A model generated the notes under the pieces. It searched no databases, had not been told where the DNA came from, and worked only from the letters and a program-made list of their open reading frames with translations. From Micropterus salmoides (lineage: Eukaryota; Chordata; Actinopteri; Centrarchiformes; Centrarchidae), in assembly GCF_014851395.1 (NCBI RefSeq), contig NW_024041373.1, positions 3,159,429 through 3,223,428 on the forward strand: a stretch of 64,000 nt of DNA, given 5' to 3'. Positions 10,441-21,145 of this stretch are shown here, piece after piece (positions within the stretch are counted from its first letter, which is position 1; the number at the start of each line of letters is the position of its first letter). A program made the position numbers and the translations under genes.

Positions 10441-10544
10441 CGGTAGGAGCAGGGGAAGCAGAGCTTTGATTCAGCTATGTAATAACATCTTCCATTTTTT
10501 TATTTTGACAAACTCATTTCAACTTGTAGTTTGACTGTGTAACA

Positions 10545-11015
10545 ACGTTCAGCTTTTTAAAAAAGTATTTCAACTCTGATTAGCGTCCATGTTTTTAAGC
10601 AGTTCAGTGCAATCCAACTGAGCTTCAACACTTTTAAGACATTTGAATTAAGCTTTTTTGCATTTTCTGCGATGTTTTGCACTTGTTTGTGCATTTCAGC
10701 TTCTTTTAGCATTTCAATTAAGCTCTTTTTCATTTTTTGCAATATTTACTACATTTTGTATACATTTCAGCTTCATCAAGTTTTTTAATTAAACTTTTTA
10801 GCATTTTCTACAATGTTTAGCAACTTTTTTGTGCATTTCAGCTTCTTAATGCTTTTGAATTAAGGTTTTATGCATCTTTTGCGGTGTTTTGCAATTGTTT
10901 GTGCATTTCAGCTTCTTGAGCAATATTTTGCAATTTTTTTTGTACATTTCAGCTTCTTAATGCATTTCAATTAAGCTCTTTTGCATTTTTCCGCAGTTTT
11001 TTGCAAGTTCCTTTC
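10545..11015 (+). repeat. Diverged ~85-bp tandem repeat
   Basis: The phrases GTGCATTTCAGCTTCTTAATG, CATTTCAATTAAGCTCTTTTG and CATTTTCTGCAATGTTTTGC recur in order about five times with drift. Nothing coding is evident; short ORFs reading through it are by-products of the repeat. Confidence 0.75.
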
Positions 11016-11528
11016 AGCTTCAGCATTCACACGCACCTTCCGCAGGAAGTGCAAATTTTCTAGTTATTATAATTCTTCCGTCATGTTTTTTTGTTTGCTA
11101 ACTAGTCCCACAGCTTTTGACGTAGAAACTCCATTCAAACTCCAATTTGTCCGGCTCAATGAGGAATGGGGTGCTATTACTTTTGTCATTAATACCTTGA
11201 ATACTTTCCAAATTATTCTAGGTTTTCCAGAAAAATTCTCCCATTGTAAGTGAATGGAGAGACTGTCAAAATCCTCCTCATACCTGCTCCACTTTGAAAG
11301 CTCACCAGTTCAGCATACTTTCAGCTACAGACTTGATTTAAACTGTAAATTGGTCACAAGAAGTTAATCTATTAATGATGTATTCAGCTTTCTGATATGT
11401 TTTATGGTTTGTTCACGGTCGCTGTCGAAGTTTTATGCTTTTTTGAGCTCTTTTCTGAGTTTATAATGGGTGTGTATTGCGTGAGTTAGAGTGGGTGACA
11501 TCACTACAGTGTAGCAAGCTCGGAAAAT
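11016..11528 (+). repeat. Dispersed non-coding repeat (inferred)
   Basis: The stretch includes TTGACGTAGAAACTCCATTC and CCATTGTAAGTGAATGGAGA, phrases I associate with a common fish intergenic repeat. It carries no reading frame of note and adjoins the 5' truncation point of the Penelope-like element. Confidence 0.35.
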
Positions 11529-12483
11529 CAACATTGCCAAACACATTTCCACCATCTTAGCTCCATTGGTGGGAAACACGCCTCACCACGTCCAAAACTC
11601 TATTGACTTTGTAAACAAAGTTCGAGGACTAAAACTGGATCCAGATGAAACCATGGTATCCTATGACGTGACTTCTTTGTTCACCTGCATCACCACCATA
11701 GAGGCAGTAGAAACCGTTAGGAAACGGCTAACACAAGACAACACCCTGGACAACAGAACTAGCCTCAGCCCTGACCAAATCTGCAAATTACTCGACCTCT
11801 GTCTAAACACCACCTACTTCCAGTACAACGGTGGATTCTACAGACAGAAGCATGGCTGTGCCATGGGCTCACCGGTATCCCCGATTGTGGCAAACATCTA
11901 CATGGAAGAAGTGGAGAATAAAGCCCTCAACTCCTTCAGAGGAATAGCACCGAGCCACTGGTACAGATATGTGGACGACACCTGGGTCAAAATTAAAAGC
12001 CAGGAAGTGCAAGCTTTCACAGAACACATCAACTCTGTGGACAGTAACATCAAGTTCACACGAGAAGATGTTCACAACAACAGTTTGGCCTTCCTGGACT
12101 GCGCTGTACACACTGAAGAGGACAGGAGCCTGCAGATTGGTGTTTACAGAAAACCCACACATACAGACCAATACCTACTCTTCGATTCACACCACCCACT
12201 GGAGCACAAGCTAGGGGTCATGAGAACACTGCACCACAGAGCGGAAAACATACCAACAAGCGCCCAAGCCAGAGAGAAGGAACAGAACCACCTGAAGGGG
12301 GCACTTACAGCCTGTGGATACCCTAAATGGACCTTTGTGAAGACAGCCACAAGATCCAAGAAGAACAAAACTACAGGGGAGGAGGAAAAGAAGGTCAAAC
12401 GCAACAACATTGTGATTCCATACATGTCTGGAGTATCAGAGAAACTCAGGAGGATTTTCAACAAGAATCCAAGAACACACTAA
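11529..12483 (+). pseudogene. Penelope-type reverse transcriptase, partial
   Basis: The frame has no in-frame stop from the truncation to 12483. Motifs in order are ETMVSYDVTSLFTCI (first catalytic Asp, about 11650-11690), KHGCAMGSPVSPIVANIYME (11848-11907), WYRYVDDTWVKIKS (YVDD catalytic pair, 11959-12000), NSLAFLDCAVHTEEDRSLQI and VYRKPTHTDQYLLFDSHHPL. These are the standard blocks of Penelope reverse transcriptases, which are related to telomerase. All the catalytic aspartates visible here are intact. The protein lacks its N-terminal part, and its C-terminal link to the endonuclease is broken by a frame change near 12470. Confidence 0.9.
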
Positions 12484-12980
12484 GACAGATGCTGGTACAC
12501 CCCAAAGACCGCACACCCAAACACAAGAAAAGCAATCTAGTGTATGTGGTCCAATGCAGTGAGGAATGCACAGACCTGTATATTGGGGAGACTAAACAAC
12601 CACTACACAAACGCATGGCTCAACACAGAAGGGCCAACTCCTCAGGTCAAGACTCTGCAGTCTACTTACATCTGAAGGACAGAGGACACTCGTTTGAGGA
12701 CCACCAGGTGCACATTTTAGACAGAGAAGATGGATGGTTTGAAAGAGGTGTCAAGGAAGCCATCTACACCAGGGTTGAGAAGCCATCATTGAACAGGGGA
12801 GGGGGTCTACGCCACCACTTATCCCCCACTTACAATGCTGTCCTTTCATCACTTCCCAGGAAACTCAACAAACGTAACCTATTGGCCTCAGGTGAAGATA
12901 CCAACGACGGTCGTTCAGTCTTGGCCACAGGTAGTCTTAACGACTGTAACGACTGTCGTCACAGCAACAAGGAACACTAA
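12480..12980 (+). pseudogene. Penelope GIY-YIG endonuclease domain
   Basis: In a frame shifted relative to the reverse transcriptase, the protein reads KSNLVYVVQCSEECTDLYIG (about 12529-12590), then ETKQPLHKRMAQHRRANSSG, LKDRGHSFEDHQVHILDRED and FERGVKEAIYTRVEKPSLNR. This is the GIY-YIG fold: the VYVVQC and LYIGET halves give the two core strands, the Arg lies in HKRMAQHRR, and the metal-binding Glu in VKEAI. It would nick target DNA to prime insertion. The frame ends at 12980. The frame break before this domain, apparently a small deletion, makes the copy non-functional. Confidence 0.88.
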
Positions 12981-13139
12981 CGAACCGGCGGTATCGATGA
13001 CCCGGGATAACGACCCCACTGAGGTTAAATAGCTGAGTTTCCCTGCCAGTCAGTCAGAACTGAAGAAGTCCTTTGGATGAGGGACGAAACGTCTTCCAGT
13101 ATCTTCAACCAAGTCCAGTTGCCCTTGATTTTAACCTTT

Positions 13140-13815
13140 GTTGGATATTTGTGGACAGATTTTGTCCCAGGATTTATTATGCATTTCTTCTTCTTCATTG
13201 CATGATTTAGAATAATAAGGTGAGAAATGGGTCTGTTCTGAGTTCATCCTGCACTGCAGCAGCTAATAAAGTCCATTTAATCCCAAAAACACTTTTCTTT
13301 TAGGCAGGCTGGAGCAGAAAACAACTCACCTTTCTCAAGTTGTACAGTAATGTCACATGTGTATGAAGGTGGATCAAACAAGCTAATCTTAAATGTCAAA
13401 GTAGAGAGGAGCCTAGTAGGCCTATTTATTTTCATTCATTACACAATATGAATAAGCTATGCAGACAGTTGTAAAGAAAGAACATCTTTTTCTTCTGTTC
13501 TCTACTTGTTATAGTTACACAGTATTAGGGGTGTGGGCTGTATTAAAAGTATCCACTGTTCTCCCATGCTCTAACACACAGTAACGATGAAATGTGTGCT
13601 GTTCTCACATTCTTCCTCTGTATGTACACATAAACAACAAGGCAGGGAAATATAAAAGGAATTTATTTTATTGTTTGGGTACATTATTGTTCAGTGTACA
13701 TGCTCACATCTGAAACAAACTTTACGTGCTTGATAACTGTCCCACCCCGCAGACATCTACACACCAATACCGATTTATATTCATAGCGGCAAGTGCTATG
13801 TAGCTCCACATAGGG
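13140..13815 (-). repeat. Right arm of the ~650-bp inverted duplication
   Basis: This is the reverse complement of 3165-3830. Shared text includes GGACAGATTTTGTCCCAGGA, AGTATTAGGGGTGTGGGCTG and CAAGGCAGGGAAATATAAA. It starts right at the 3' end of the Penelope-like element and runs into the minus-strand dispersed-family copy. Confidence 0.85.
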
Positions 13816-13972
13816 GACACAGGAAGTGACATATAGCACCTTCATGCGGCGTCGGAACCGCGTAGCAAATTCACAGCCGCACCGGCAGAGCTCCAGAATG
13901 TGCAACTCGGCCGGCTCACACCCGGACGCGCTACAAGTGCGAGGGCCTGCCCAACGCTGCTTGCAGCTTTAA
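13690..13972 (-). repeat. Dispersed-family copy, 5' end, minus strand
   Basis: Read on the minus strand it begins AAAGCTGCAAGCAGCGTTGG and proceeds through the Gly/Cys-poor family text to TGGAGCTACATAGCACTTG. It overlaps the right arm of the inverted duplication. Confidence 0.7.
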
Positions 13973-14380
13973 TTTTGTATGTATTCAATTTTATTCACTA
14001 AACATTTTCCATTATCTTTCCTAATCAAGGTGGTGTCCGAGGTTGTTTCAGGTGGCCTTGTACTCTTAAGTACATATTTAAGTACATGTATTTTGTGAAA
14101 ACTAATCTGAAATCTGTTATGGTAATGTTGTTTTGTATAAAACACATGACTGACGACCTTAGACACCACCCTGAGGCAAGATAGCTGAAAATTGTTAATA
14201 ACAAATTAAGCATTGTGGAATGGAGAAAATTGTGTTTTGTTTAGATGGATACACATGTAGTTCCATCTCAGAGAAAGGATCTGATCTCATTCCTAAAATG
14301 CAGGTACAAATCCAATGCTTGATAAGCAATAGAAGATGTGACTCCACCATCAGATGTTGCAGATGTTGTACATGTCTGTG
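13973..14380. other. Gene-free A/T-rich stretch
   Basis: No gene or recognisable repeat is seen. The short ORFs here lack any supporting feature. Confidence 0.4.
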
Positions 14381-15656
14381 TCACATGGCTCTGTGATGCT
14401 GTTGCCAGCAGGTGGCACTGACTTTGAGTGAATATTGGCATATGGATGTGTTCAGGGCGGGACTTTTATAGTACATTCCAAATTTGGTACAGATGTGAGT
14501 ATGTAGATGGAGTTTTGAAGTTGATATATCCAACCTGCTAGGTGTAGTACATTACAGCATAAAACATGTCATTTCCTGTACAGATGTGAGTATGAAGATT
14601 TTTCACCGTGTCTGAATTATGTACAAAGTTTGGTGAGTTTTCGAGTATGTTTAGGCCCCGAAAACTGAAGTTACTTTGCAGAAATAAGAAAGAAAGAAAG
14701 AAATTAAAGCTGCAAGCAGTGTTGGGCGGGCCCTTGCACGTGTACCGCGTCAAGGCCGCCTTGCAGATTATGCCGGTGTGGCTGTAAATTTGCCTTGGGC
14801 TCACTTCCTGTGTCCCCTTTGTGGCGCTACATAGCACTTCGCACTATGACTATAAGTGAACAACTTCCTTTTTCATGGCGAATCATCGATTTTGGATGCC
14901 ATGCAAGCTGGTCGACTGGTAATAACCGTTTGAATAACTTTTCATCATCAATGCCGAAATTTGAAGTCGGTTGGACTACATCCCTAGGAGGAGTTTGTTA
15001 AAGTACAGAGTGTGTAAATCATCTAAAAATGACCATGAAATTCAAAATGGCCGACTTCCTCCAAGAGGCTTTTTTGTACTTCTGGACATGATACATGTGC
15101 CACAGAAATGTCATACATGTAGGTGAAACGTGTGGCGGAGGCTGCTTTGTTAAAGGTGAGTATGGGTGAATGTTGGCATGTACATGTGTTCAGGCCAGGA
15201 CTTTTATTATACATGTAAAATTTGGGACAGATCTGACCTTGTACAGTCAAGTTACAACAACTTCTTGTGTCATGACAAAGAGTGGGACTTCGCCGCTATG
15301 CCACCGCCACGTCGTTAACCGAAAACTTGAAAAAGTTTTACATCATGGCTTCATCAGTGTGTTAAGGGTTTTCTGGGACAGTTCTGAAGTTGATATGTCC
15401 AACCTGCTAGGAGTAGTACATTACAGCGTAAAACGTGTCATTTCCTGTTGCCAGCAGGTGACGCTATGACTTTGAGTGAAAATTGGCATATGGATACGTT
15501 CAGGGCGGGACTATTGTTATACTTATCAAATTTGGTGCAGATGTGAGCATGTGCACTGAAGTTATGACAACTTCCTGTTTCATGGCAAATCATCGATACT
15601 TGACAGCAGGCCATAGGCAAAATGGTCGACTGGTAATAACCGTTTAAATAACTTTT
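14381..15656 (+). repeat. Dispersed-family copies in tandem
   Basis: Family landmarks appear several times in plus orientation: TTGCCAGCAGGTGGCACTGA near 14402, a family start AAAGCTGCAAGCAGTGTTGG near 14706, GGACTACATCCCTAGGAGGA near 14972, and GGCGGGACTATTG near 15505. The copies are joined end to end with internal deletions. Confidence 0.7.
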
Positions 15657-16020
15657 AAAGACGTGGTATTATGCTTTTAGGCTTTTCCCCTCTCCTTTAT
15701 TGAGTTATATCTCTTTTTTGTGCATGTAACAGGTTTGCAAAGTGAAAAAGCCCAAAGTCCAGCCCAAAGGGAGTTCCCATCTCCCACAGAAAGCTCTGCT
15801 CTGAACAGCTCGTTTGTAGTCCAGCCGTTTCCCTTCCTTTACTGTGACGTCACAATGAAAACGCGTCATAAAGCTTGCCAAGCGGCTAGCGGGGGTCAGG
15901 CACACCCTCAAACCAAACTAGTCCAAGACTGTATGGCTACAGACTGGAGCCTCCTGTCTCATGCCCTCCCGCGCGATGCCTTCCGGTAGCTTCTACGGTG
16001 AAAAATAAAAACTCACGTCT
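15657..16020 (+). mobile_element. Non-autonomous DNA element, 'GTGGTATTATG' family, 3'-truncated
   Basis: It begins AAAGACGTGGTATTATG and runs through GTTTGCAAAGTGAAAAAGCC and CCAAAGGGAGTTCCCATCTC. The same sequence starts the complete copy at 58991-59805, which has inverted ends. This copy lacks the right terminal repeat. The short ORF across it is part of the element, not a gene. Confidence 0.7.
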
Positions 16021-16309
16021 GGTTTGTTCTGTCTTCCTCATACTACACAATGACACAAACACACACACACACACTAGAATAGAATAAGCAATTGTATTTG
16101 CAGCGATTTCCCTATTAAGTGTTAAAACAATATAGAATGTCTAAATAAAAACAAGTCTTGGAGAGAGTATAACATGTTTATTATTTTGTTCTTCATTATC
16201 ACTGTCGTCCTAAACATTGGCAGAAATTGCTGCAGGATCCAGGGTGGGGATCTTCAGAAGATATTCCCTGCAGCTCACCTCTTCTGTGTTTATAAGAAAA
16301 ACAGAACAA

Positions 16310-16590
16310 ATCATACTAACTAATTTGAATCACAAATTGAAACGAATTAGCACTTCATTTTTCTATTAAGATGTTTATTTTGTTGAGGGGGGCGGCACGG
16401 TGGTACAGTGCTTAGCACTGTCACCTCACAGCAAGAAGGTTGTGGGTTCAAACCCCGGTTCCCCCAGCTGTTCTGTGGGGAGTTTGCATGTTCTCTCCCG
16501 TTCTGTGTGGAGTTTGCATGTTCTCTCCGTGTCCGTGTGGTGTCTCTAAAATTGTTCTTACGTATGAGTGGTTGTTGGTCGTTACGGTTC
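16310..16590 (+). repeat. tRNA-derived SINE-like repeat plus flank, one arm of an inverted pair
   Basis: GGCGGCACGGTGGTACAGTG followed about 30 bases on by GGTTGTGGGTTCAAACCCC resembles the A and B boxes of a tRNA-type RNA polymerase III promoter. GTTTGCATGTTCTCTCC follows and is duplicated. The copy at 19900-20215 is inverted, and the match includes about 70 bases upstream of the SINE head (TAATTTGAATCACAAA to TTATTTTGTTGAGGGGGG). Confidence 0.7.
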
Positions 16591-17220
16591 ATGCTCGGGC
16601 CCTAAAAATCCCTTCAGCTTCAATAGGGACCTCACACGTTTTGTGCTTAGGCCCTAAAAATAATCCCTTCAGTTTTAATAGGGACCTCGCACGGTTCATG
16701 CTCGGGCCCTAATTAAAGCTGCAAGCAGCGTTGGGCGGGCCCTCGCATGTGTAGTGCGTCAAGGTGTAAAGCGGCCACGTTGCAGATTCTGGAGCGATGC
16801 CTGTGCGGCTGTGAATTTGCTATGCGCTTGGGATGCTGCAGAAGGTGTTAATCATCACTTCGTGTGTCCCTTTGTGGCGCTGTAGAGCACTTGTCGGTAC
16901 GACGACAGTTATCAAGCACCCAAAGTTTGGTACAGATTTGAGCATGTATACTTAAGTTACGACGACTTCCTGTTTCACAGCGAAACATGGAACTTTGCCA
17001 CCCCGCCAAGGATACGCCCTTGAAGGAAAACTCACTAACTTTACAACATGACATCATCAATGTGCTAAGAGTTTTATGAAATTTTTCGCAACTCCTGAAT
17101 TCTGTTCAGTTTCAATAGGGTCCTCGCACTGTTTGTGCTCGGACCCTAATAATCCTTCAGTTTCAATAGGGTTAATTATAACCTTGCAGGGTTTGTGATC
17201 GGGCAATCCCTTCGGTTTCA
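16591..17220 (+). repeat. Dispersed-family 3' ends and a second copy
   Basis: Three tandem 3' ends ending in the GCTCGGGCCCTAA type lie at 16590-16712. They are followed by a new family start (AAAGCTGCAAGCAGCGTTGG, 16714) running to more end phrases near 17135 and 17190. Confidence 0.7.
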
Positions 17221-17379
17221 GTGAGTAATTGCTTTCTCTCTGGCCACCAGATGCATGATGACTCAGCTGATGATTAGTTTCCCATATCACTACTAGGGGC
17301 TGACAATTATGATTTTGTTTTAAACATATTCTATTTTTTTTGCTGTCACTTGATGTATTCATGTTTTTTTACCCTAGTC

Positions 17380-17590
17380 CGTGGCTGCATGTTGAAGTGT
17401 CCTTGGGCAAGATACTAAACCCCGAATTGCCCCTGGTGTATGAATGTGTGTGAATGTTAGTTTCTGTTTGAGCACTTAGGCTCAGTGAACGAATGTGTGT
17501 GAATGCAGATGTAGTGTAAAAGTGCTTTGAGTGGTTGAAAAGATTAGAAAGGCACTATACAAATACAGAGCATTTACATCTCTGTGTGGT
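17380..17590 (+). repeat. SINE 3' body
   Basis: GAAGTGTCCTTGGGCAAGAT to AAAGGCACTATACAAATAC matches, in the opposite orientation, the complete tRNA-headed SINE at 49925-50205. The tRNA-like head is missing here. Confidence 0.65.
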
Positions 17591-17639
17591 CTGTTTTACT
17601 CGCATGGCTGCAAGACAAGTCTACTACTAAAGCCCACTA

Positions 17640-17780
17640 ATTGAGTTCAATTCCATTTTATTTATAGCACCAATTCATAACAAAGTTCTTACATTGCACT
17701 TTTCATATAGAGCAGGTCAAGACCGTACTCTTTGTAATATTATTTACAGAGACCCAACAATTCCCACCATGAGCACTATA
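17640..17780 (-). repeat. LINE 3' tail, minus strand
   Basis: Reverse complement of the tail seen at 1405 and 28568: TTCAATTCCATTTTATTTAT..CAGGTCAAGACCGTACTC. It is followed by text continuing the same element. Confidence 0.55.
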
Positions 17781-18350
17781 GCAGATGAAAGCCCTTGCAT
17801 TTTCAGTATTAACTGGGTGTCTGTAGTGCAGAAGCCTGTAAGGGGACATGGGCACTGGTGCGCACATGATATCTGGAGGGCACCTGGGAAGACCCAACGC
17901 TATGTTTCTGTGTGGAAAGATTTCAAGAGTCCAAGAGTTAAATGAGCTATATTTGGGACCCGAGCACAAAACGTGCACAAACTGGATTTTGGTTTTATAC
18001 TTAGTCTACAGTAAATCACACAGAAACTGCCTGGGAGGCTGAGAAACTGAAAAATATTAAGTGAAATAAATTCTGCACATATACTGTATATTATACATAA
18101 ATAATAGTAGATTAATATACGTATGTAACTTACTCTAAGGCCTTGTGAAAGGTCATTTTAGGGTACCATTTAGGATCTTTCCTATTACAGGAACTTCAAG
18201 ATTATTATTATTTGTATTATAAGTTATTATTTTATTATAACTTATTGTAATATAGGCTACATTTGATTAGACTTCAAACACAATGCTACCTTTATCTCTA
18301 AGCACATCGCGTTCCTTTGAACCAACATTCTCCCTCTTGAAGCCATGTTA
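17781..18350. other. Gene-free stretch
   Basis: No gene is supported. Short ORFs at 17694-18042 lie partly in the LINE tail and have no domain. Confidence 0.35.
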
Positions 18351-18595
18351 GGGGGGCGTTTTCACTGAATTTTTCCCCTTTGCAGCATCAGTAGCACAGA
18401 GCCAGCCTCCGACCAGACTACGCTGTTCCTGCTTGCTCTGCTGTAGGTTTTTTTGTAAGGTTGGGAAGCAAGATTACACAAGGACAGCAAATAAACACAA
18501 ACAAAGCGCGCCGTCTTTCACCGGGGGATTCGTCTGTCTGTCGTGCAGGAGCACCTCCGGCTCGCGCTGATTCAGGCGAAAGGAATACTAAACAG
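18350..18595 (+). promoter_or_regulatory. macroh2a2: Candidate macroh2a2 promoter and non-coding first exon
   Basis: This is the first CpG-rich stretch upstream of the macroH2A coding exons on the same strand, with many CG dinucleotides around 18506-18580. An AACAG/GTAGAA junction at 18595 would serve as a splice donor for a 5' untranslated exon. Vertebrate macroH2A genes usually have such a non-coding first exon and a CpG-island promoter. Position and base composition are the only evidence. Confidence 0.3.
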
Positions 18596-18817
18596 GTAGA
18601 AACTTGGAGGGGATTTTCATTTTCCATGCCTCGGCGCATATCCGGATTGACTTTCCATGTCTGATGTGATTACACACAGTCAGGGGATTTGAGGCTACAT
18701 GAAAAAAGCAGGGGGGGGGCTGTTTGAAAAAAAAGTCTTCGTGGTTAATGTCTCTGTTGTAGAATAACACCCAAGAAGTCTCCTTAATGAATGCCTTGCG
18801 TTACTCAGTAATTTTAT

Positions 18818-19120
18818 TCAACGTTAGCTAAAAAGAAGCCGACCTGGCGTGCTAACGTTAACCGTAAGCTGTACGTGTTTCCCTGCGGAATTAACAGCGC
18901 TAATAACGTTACATAAAAAAACGCTTCTCCGCGGGAGTATTGTTGCCGCGTCAGGCTGTAATTTTAATAACCTAAAAGTCCAGTTTAACGTCTGCGTAGC
19001 TAACGTTACGTCGAAGTGGTGTTGCTGGCTTCGCGGTAATGTTACCGATGAACCTAACGTTACGTCGAAGAGGTGCTCCCCGCTTCACGGTAACGTTAGC
19101 TTCGGTACAGTAACGTTAGC
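18818..19120 (+). promoter_or_regulatory. Cluster of seven AACGTTA words
   Basis: AACGTTA occurs at 18820, 18854, 18905, 19002, 19056, 19092 and 19112, mostly inside larger GCTAACGTTA(G/C) contexts. The cluster sits just downstream of the likely macroh2a2 first exon. Its role is unknown. It may be a regulatory array or a local expansion. Confidence 0.35.
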
Positions 19121-19229
19121 CTGCACGTCCCCCCTCCCCCGTCACATTCCCGTCTTTTTCCATTTGCAGCTCGTGCGCTTAACCCCGCACGCGCCTGTCA
19201 AATCCCTCCACCTTTGATGCGAGCGGCGA

Positions 19230-19895
19230 GCTCACGGCGGTGATTAAATGTAAAGGACGTGTGAGTTCCACCGGCGTTGCCGCAGCCTATCAGATGGAAC
19301 TTGTTTACATGGAAACCTTTAAGGGGGGGGGGGGGTAACCTTTGCTCCAAAACACCCTCGGTAAACATTTGGTCGAAGGGGGAGAAAAGACAAGACCTAA
19401 TGGCCTCTATTATGGCACCTTAGGTACAAGTAGTGGACGTTATGTGTGTTTTTTTCTCCTTACATTACTCAGTTATTGTCCAAATATGTCAAATCACTTT
19501 CCCCTTCCATATGAAAACAGACCTGGCACAGGTCCCCAGGGTCTCTCTCACTCAGTTATGTGTATTGGTGTTGGAGGATGCCTGTTCACCACCATGGACT
19601 GACTTAGGGCAGGGAGAAATGGCCAAAAATGTTTTCACAATAACATTTTGTGTATCATTTGATATCGATAATTATCACGATAAATGTTAAATCATTATTT
19701 CTTTCAAGTTTAAAGGCTAATTTTTGCTACCAAGTAAAAGTTAAAGAAACCAGATGGTTAATTGTGGTTTTAAACTATTCTGTATGGTCAGAACACTTGA
19801 TGCCAAACAGTGGATTACTTGACAAATGTGAGGCAGAACCTTCAAAACAATTGTGATAAAATCTATTTTCAACAGATAAAATTAAGTAAAATTAA
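19230..19895. other. Gene-free intronic stretch
   Basis: It holds a poly-G run (19322-19335) and no recognisable coding or repeat content. Confidence 0.35.
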
Positions 19896-20215
19896 AAAAA
19901 AAATCCCAGCTGACATCGGGCAAAAGGCAGGGTTCACCCTGCCCGTCCATTGCAGGGCAAACACATAGACAAACAACCACTCACACCTAAGGACAATTTT
20001 AGAGACACCACACGGACACGGAGAGAACATGCAAACTCCACACAGAACAGGAGAGAACATGCAAACTCCACACAGAACAGAACCCACAGCCTTCTTGCTG
20101 TGAGGCGACAGAGCTAACCACTGTACCACCGTGTTGCCCCCCTCAACAAAATAAACATCTTAATTGAAAAATTAAGTGCTAATTTGTTTGTGATTCAAAT
20201 TAGTTAAATCAAACA
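19896..20215 (-). repeat. SINE-like repeat, inverted partner of 16310-16590
   Basis: On the minus strand this gives the SINE head (GGTGGTACAGTGGTTAGC), a B-box-like GGGTTC and the duplicated GTTTGCATGTTCTCTCC. It has a fuller 3' end than its partner, reading through GTGAGTGGTTGTTTGTC. The upstream flank is shared with the partner as well. Confidence 0.7.
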
Positions 20216-20713
20216 TTTATTGAACATTTGTTATATTGTTACTGAGGGGAATTATATTATGATAATAATAATTATTGTTAATTTCCAAGATCTAAGTCAC
20301 TTCTTCACGTGTTAAGACTGAATATTTAGACATAATTTATGTAGGATTTGATGTGGTCTCACCATCCTCACTTACACATTTCATTCAACCAATCATTTGT
20401 AAAGGCATATATGTGCACACTTGCAGAAGGCAGTTTAATTATTTTCCAATTATCAATGAATTGTCCAAGCAGAAGGGTTTACAGAGAAGCAGATCATATG
20501 GTCAGACTCTAGCACTACATTTCCACTGGTGAACAAACCACTCAGGTTTCATTTGTTTGGCAATCATACTATTATAAAAGGATCAGTTCACCTTAAGTAC
20601 AAAAAGGTGTGAGAAAACTACAAAATAAATACTATAACATATAGCTACAAGTTTGATTTCATTGTGCAGCCGTGTGTAGTAGATTGACAAATAAATGTAC
20701 CTTGTACACTGAA

Positions 20714-21010
20714 AGTTTTGGTTTTATTTGTCCAGGTTTTGAAATAAAATTAAATTAAAAAGTTTTAGGGGCACTACTTTCCACCAAAGAAATAATCCCT
20801 GTGAAAACTTCCCCCAGTGTGTTCTGTGGATTATCTAGAGTAACAGGGACACTGTATCTGAAAAGACAGGTTTCTGATACATATTTTAAAATGTTATTTT
20901 CAATGCCATGACCACTAGAAACAAAATTCCATTCTCCACCACTGTATTGGGGTGGGAGCAGAAATCTCAGAGGCAGAGATGTCAAAACCAGGACAAATAA
21001 AAGCAAAGTT
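20714..21010. mobile_element. Short MITE-like element
   Basis: TTTTATTTGTCCAGGTTTTG near 20719 is repeated in reverse complement near 20981 (CAAAACCAGGACAAATAAAA). The ~290-base element therefore has inverted ends of about 25 bases. It lies just upstream of the first macroh2a2 coding exon. The preceding 20216-20713 shows nothing. Confidence 0.5.
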
Positions 21011-21145
21011 ATTTGTGGTCTGATACCATTTGTTTTTTTCAATTAAGGAGTGACCCCTTATACAATATGTGGATGTTTTTTGTTTAAAAAGCTGCTGGAT
21101 GTGTATCTTATGTTATTCTCTGTCACTTGCTGTGTCCAGAGCAGG

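Larger units (their letters stand above)
11529..13137 (+). mobile_element. Penelope-like retroelement, 5'-truncated
   Basis: It carries a Penelope-type reverse transcriptase followed by a GIY-YIG endonuclease, the domain order of canonical Penelope-like elements. Sequence matching the protein begins abruptly at AKHISTILAPLVGN with no start codon or N-terminal region, so the 5' part is missing. The two domains are now in different frames. The 3' untranslated end carries the conserved box CTGAAGAAGTC..TTGGATGAG..GAAACGTCTTC, shared with other copies at 22316-22665 and 29232-30385. It ends near 13137, where the inverted-duplication arm begins. Confidence 0.9.

Noticed and set aside
16348..16712. 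Cys-rich ORFs repeating GVCMFSP
   Set aside because: They are translations of the duplicated GTTTGCATGTTCTCTCC of the SINE-like repeat, not genes.
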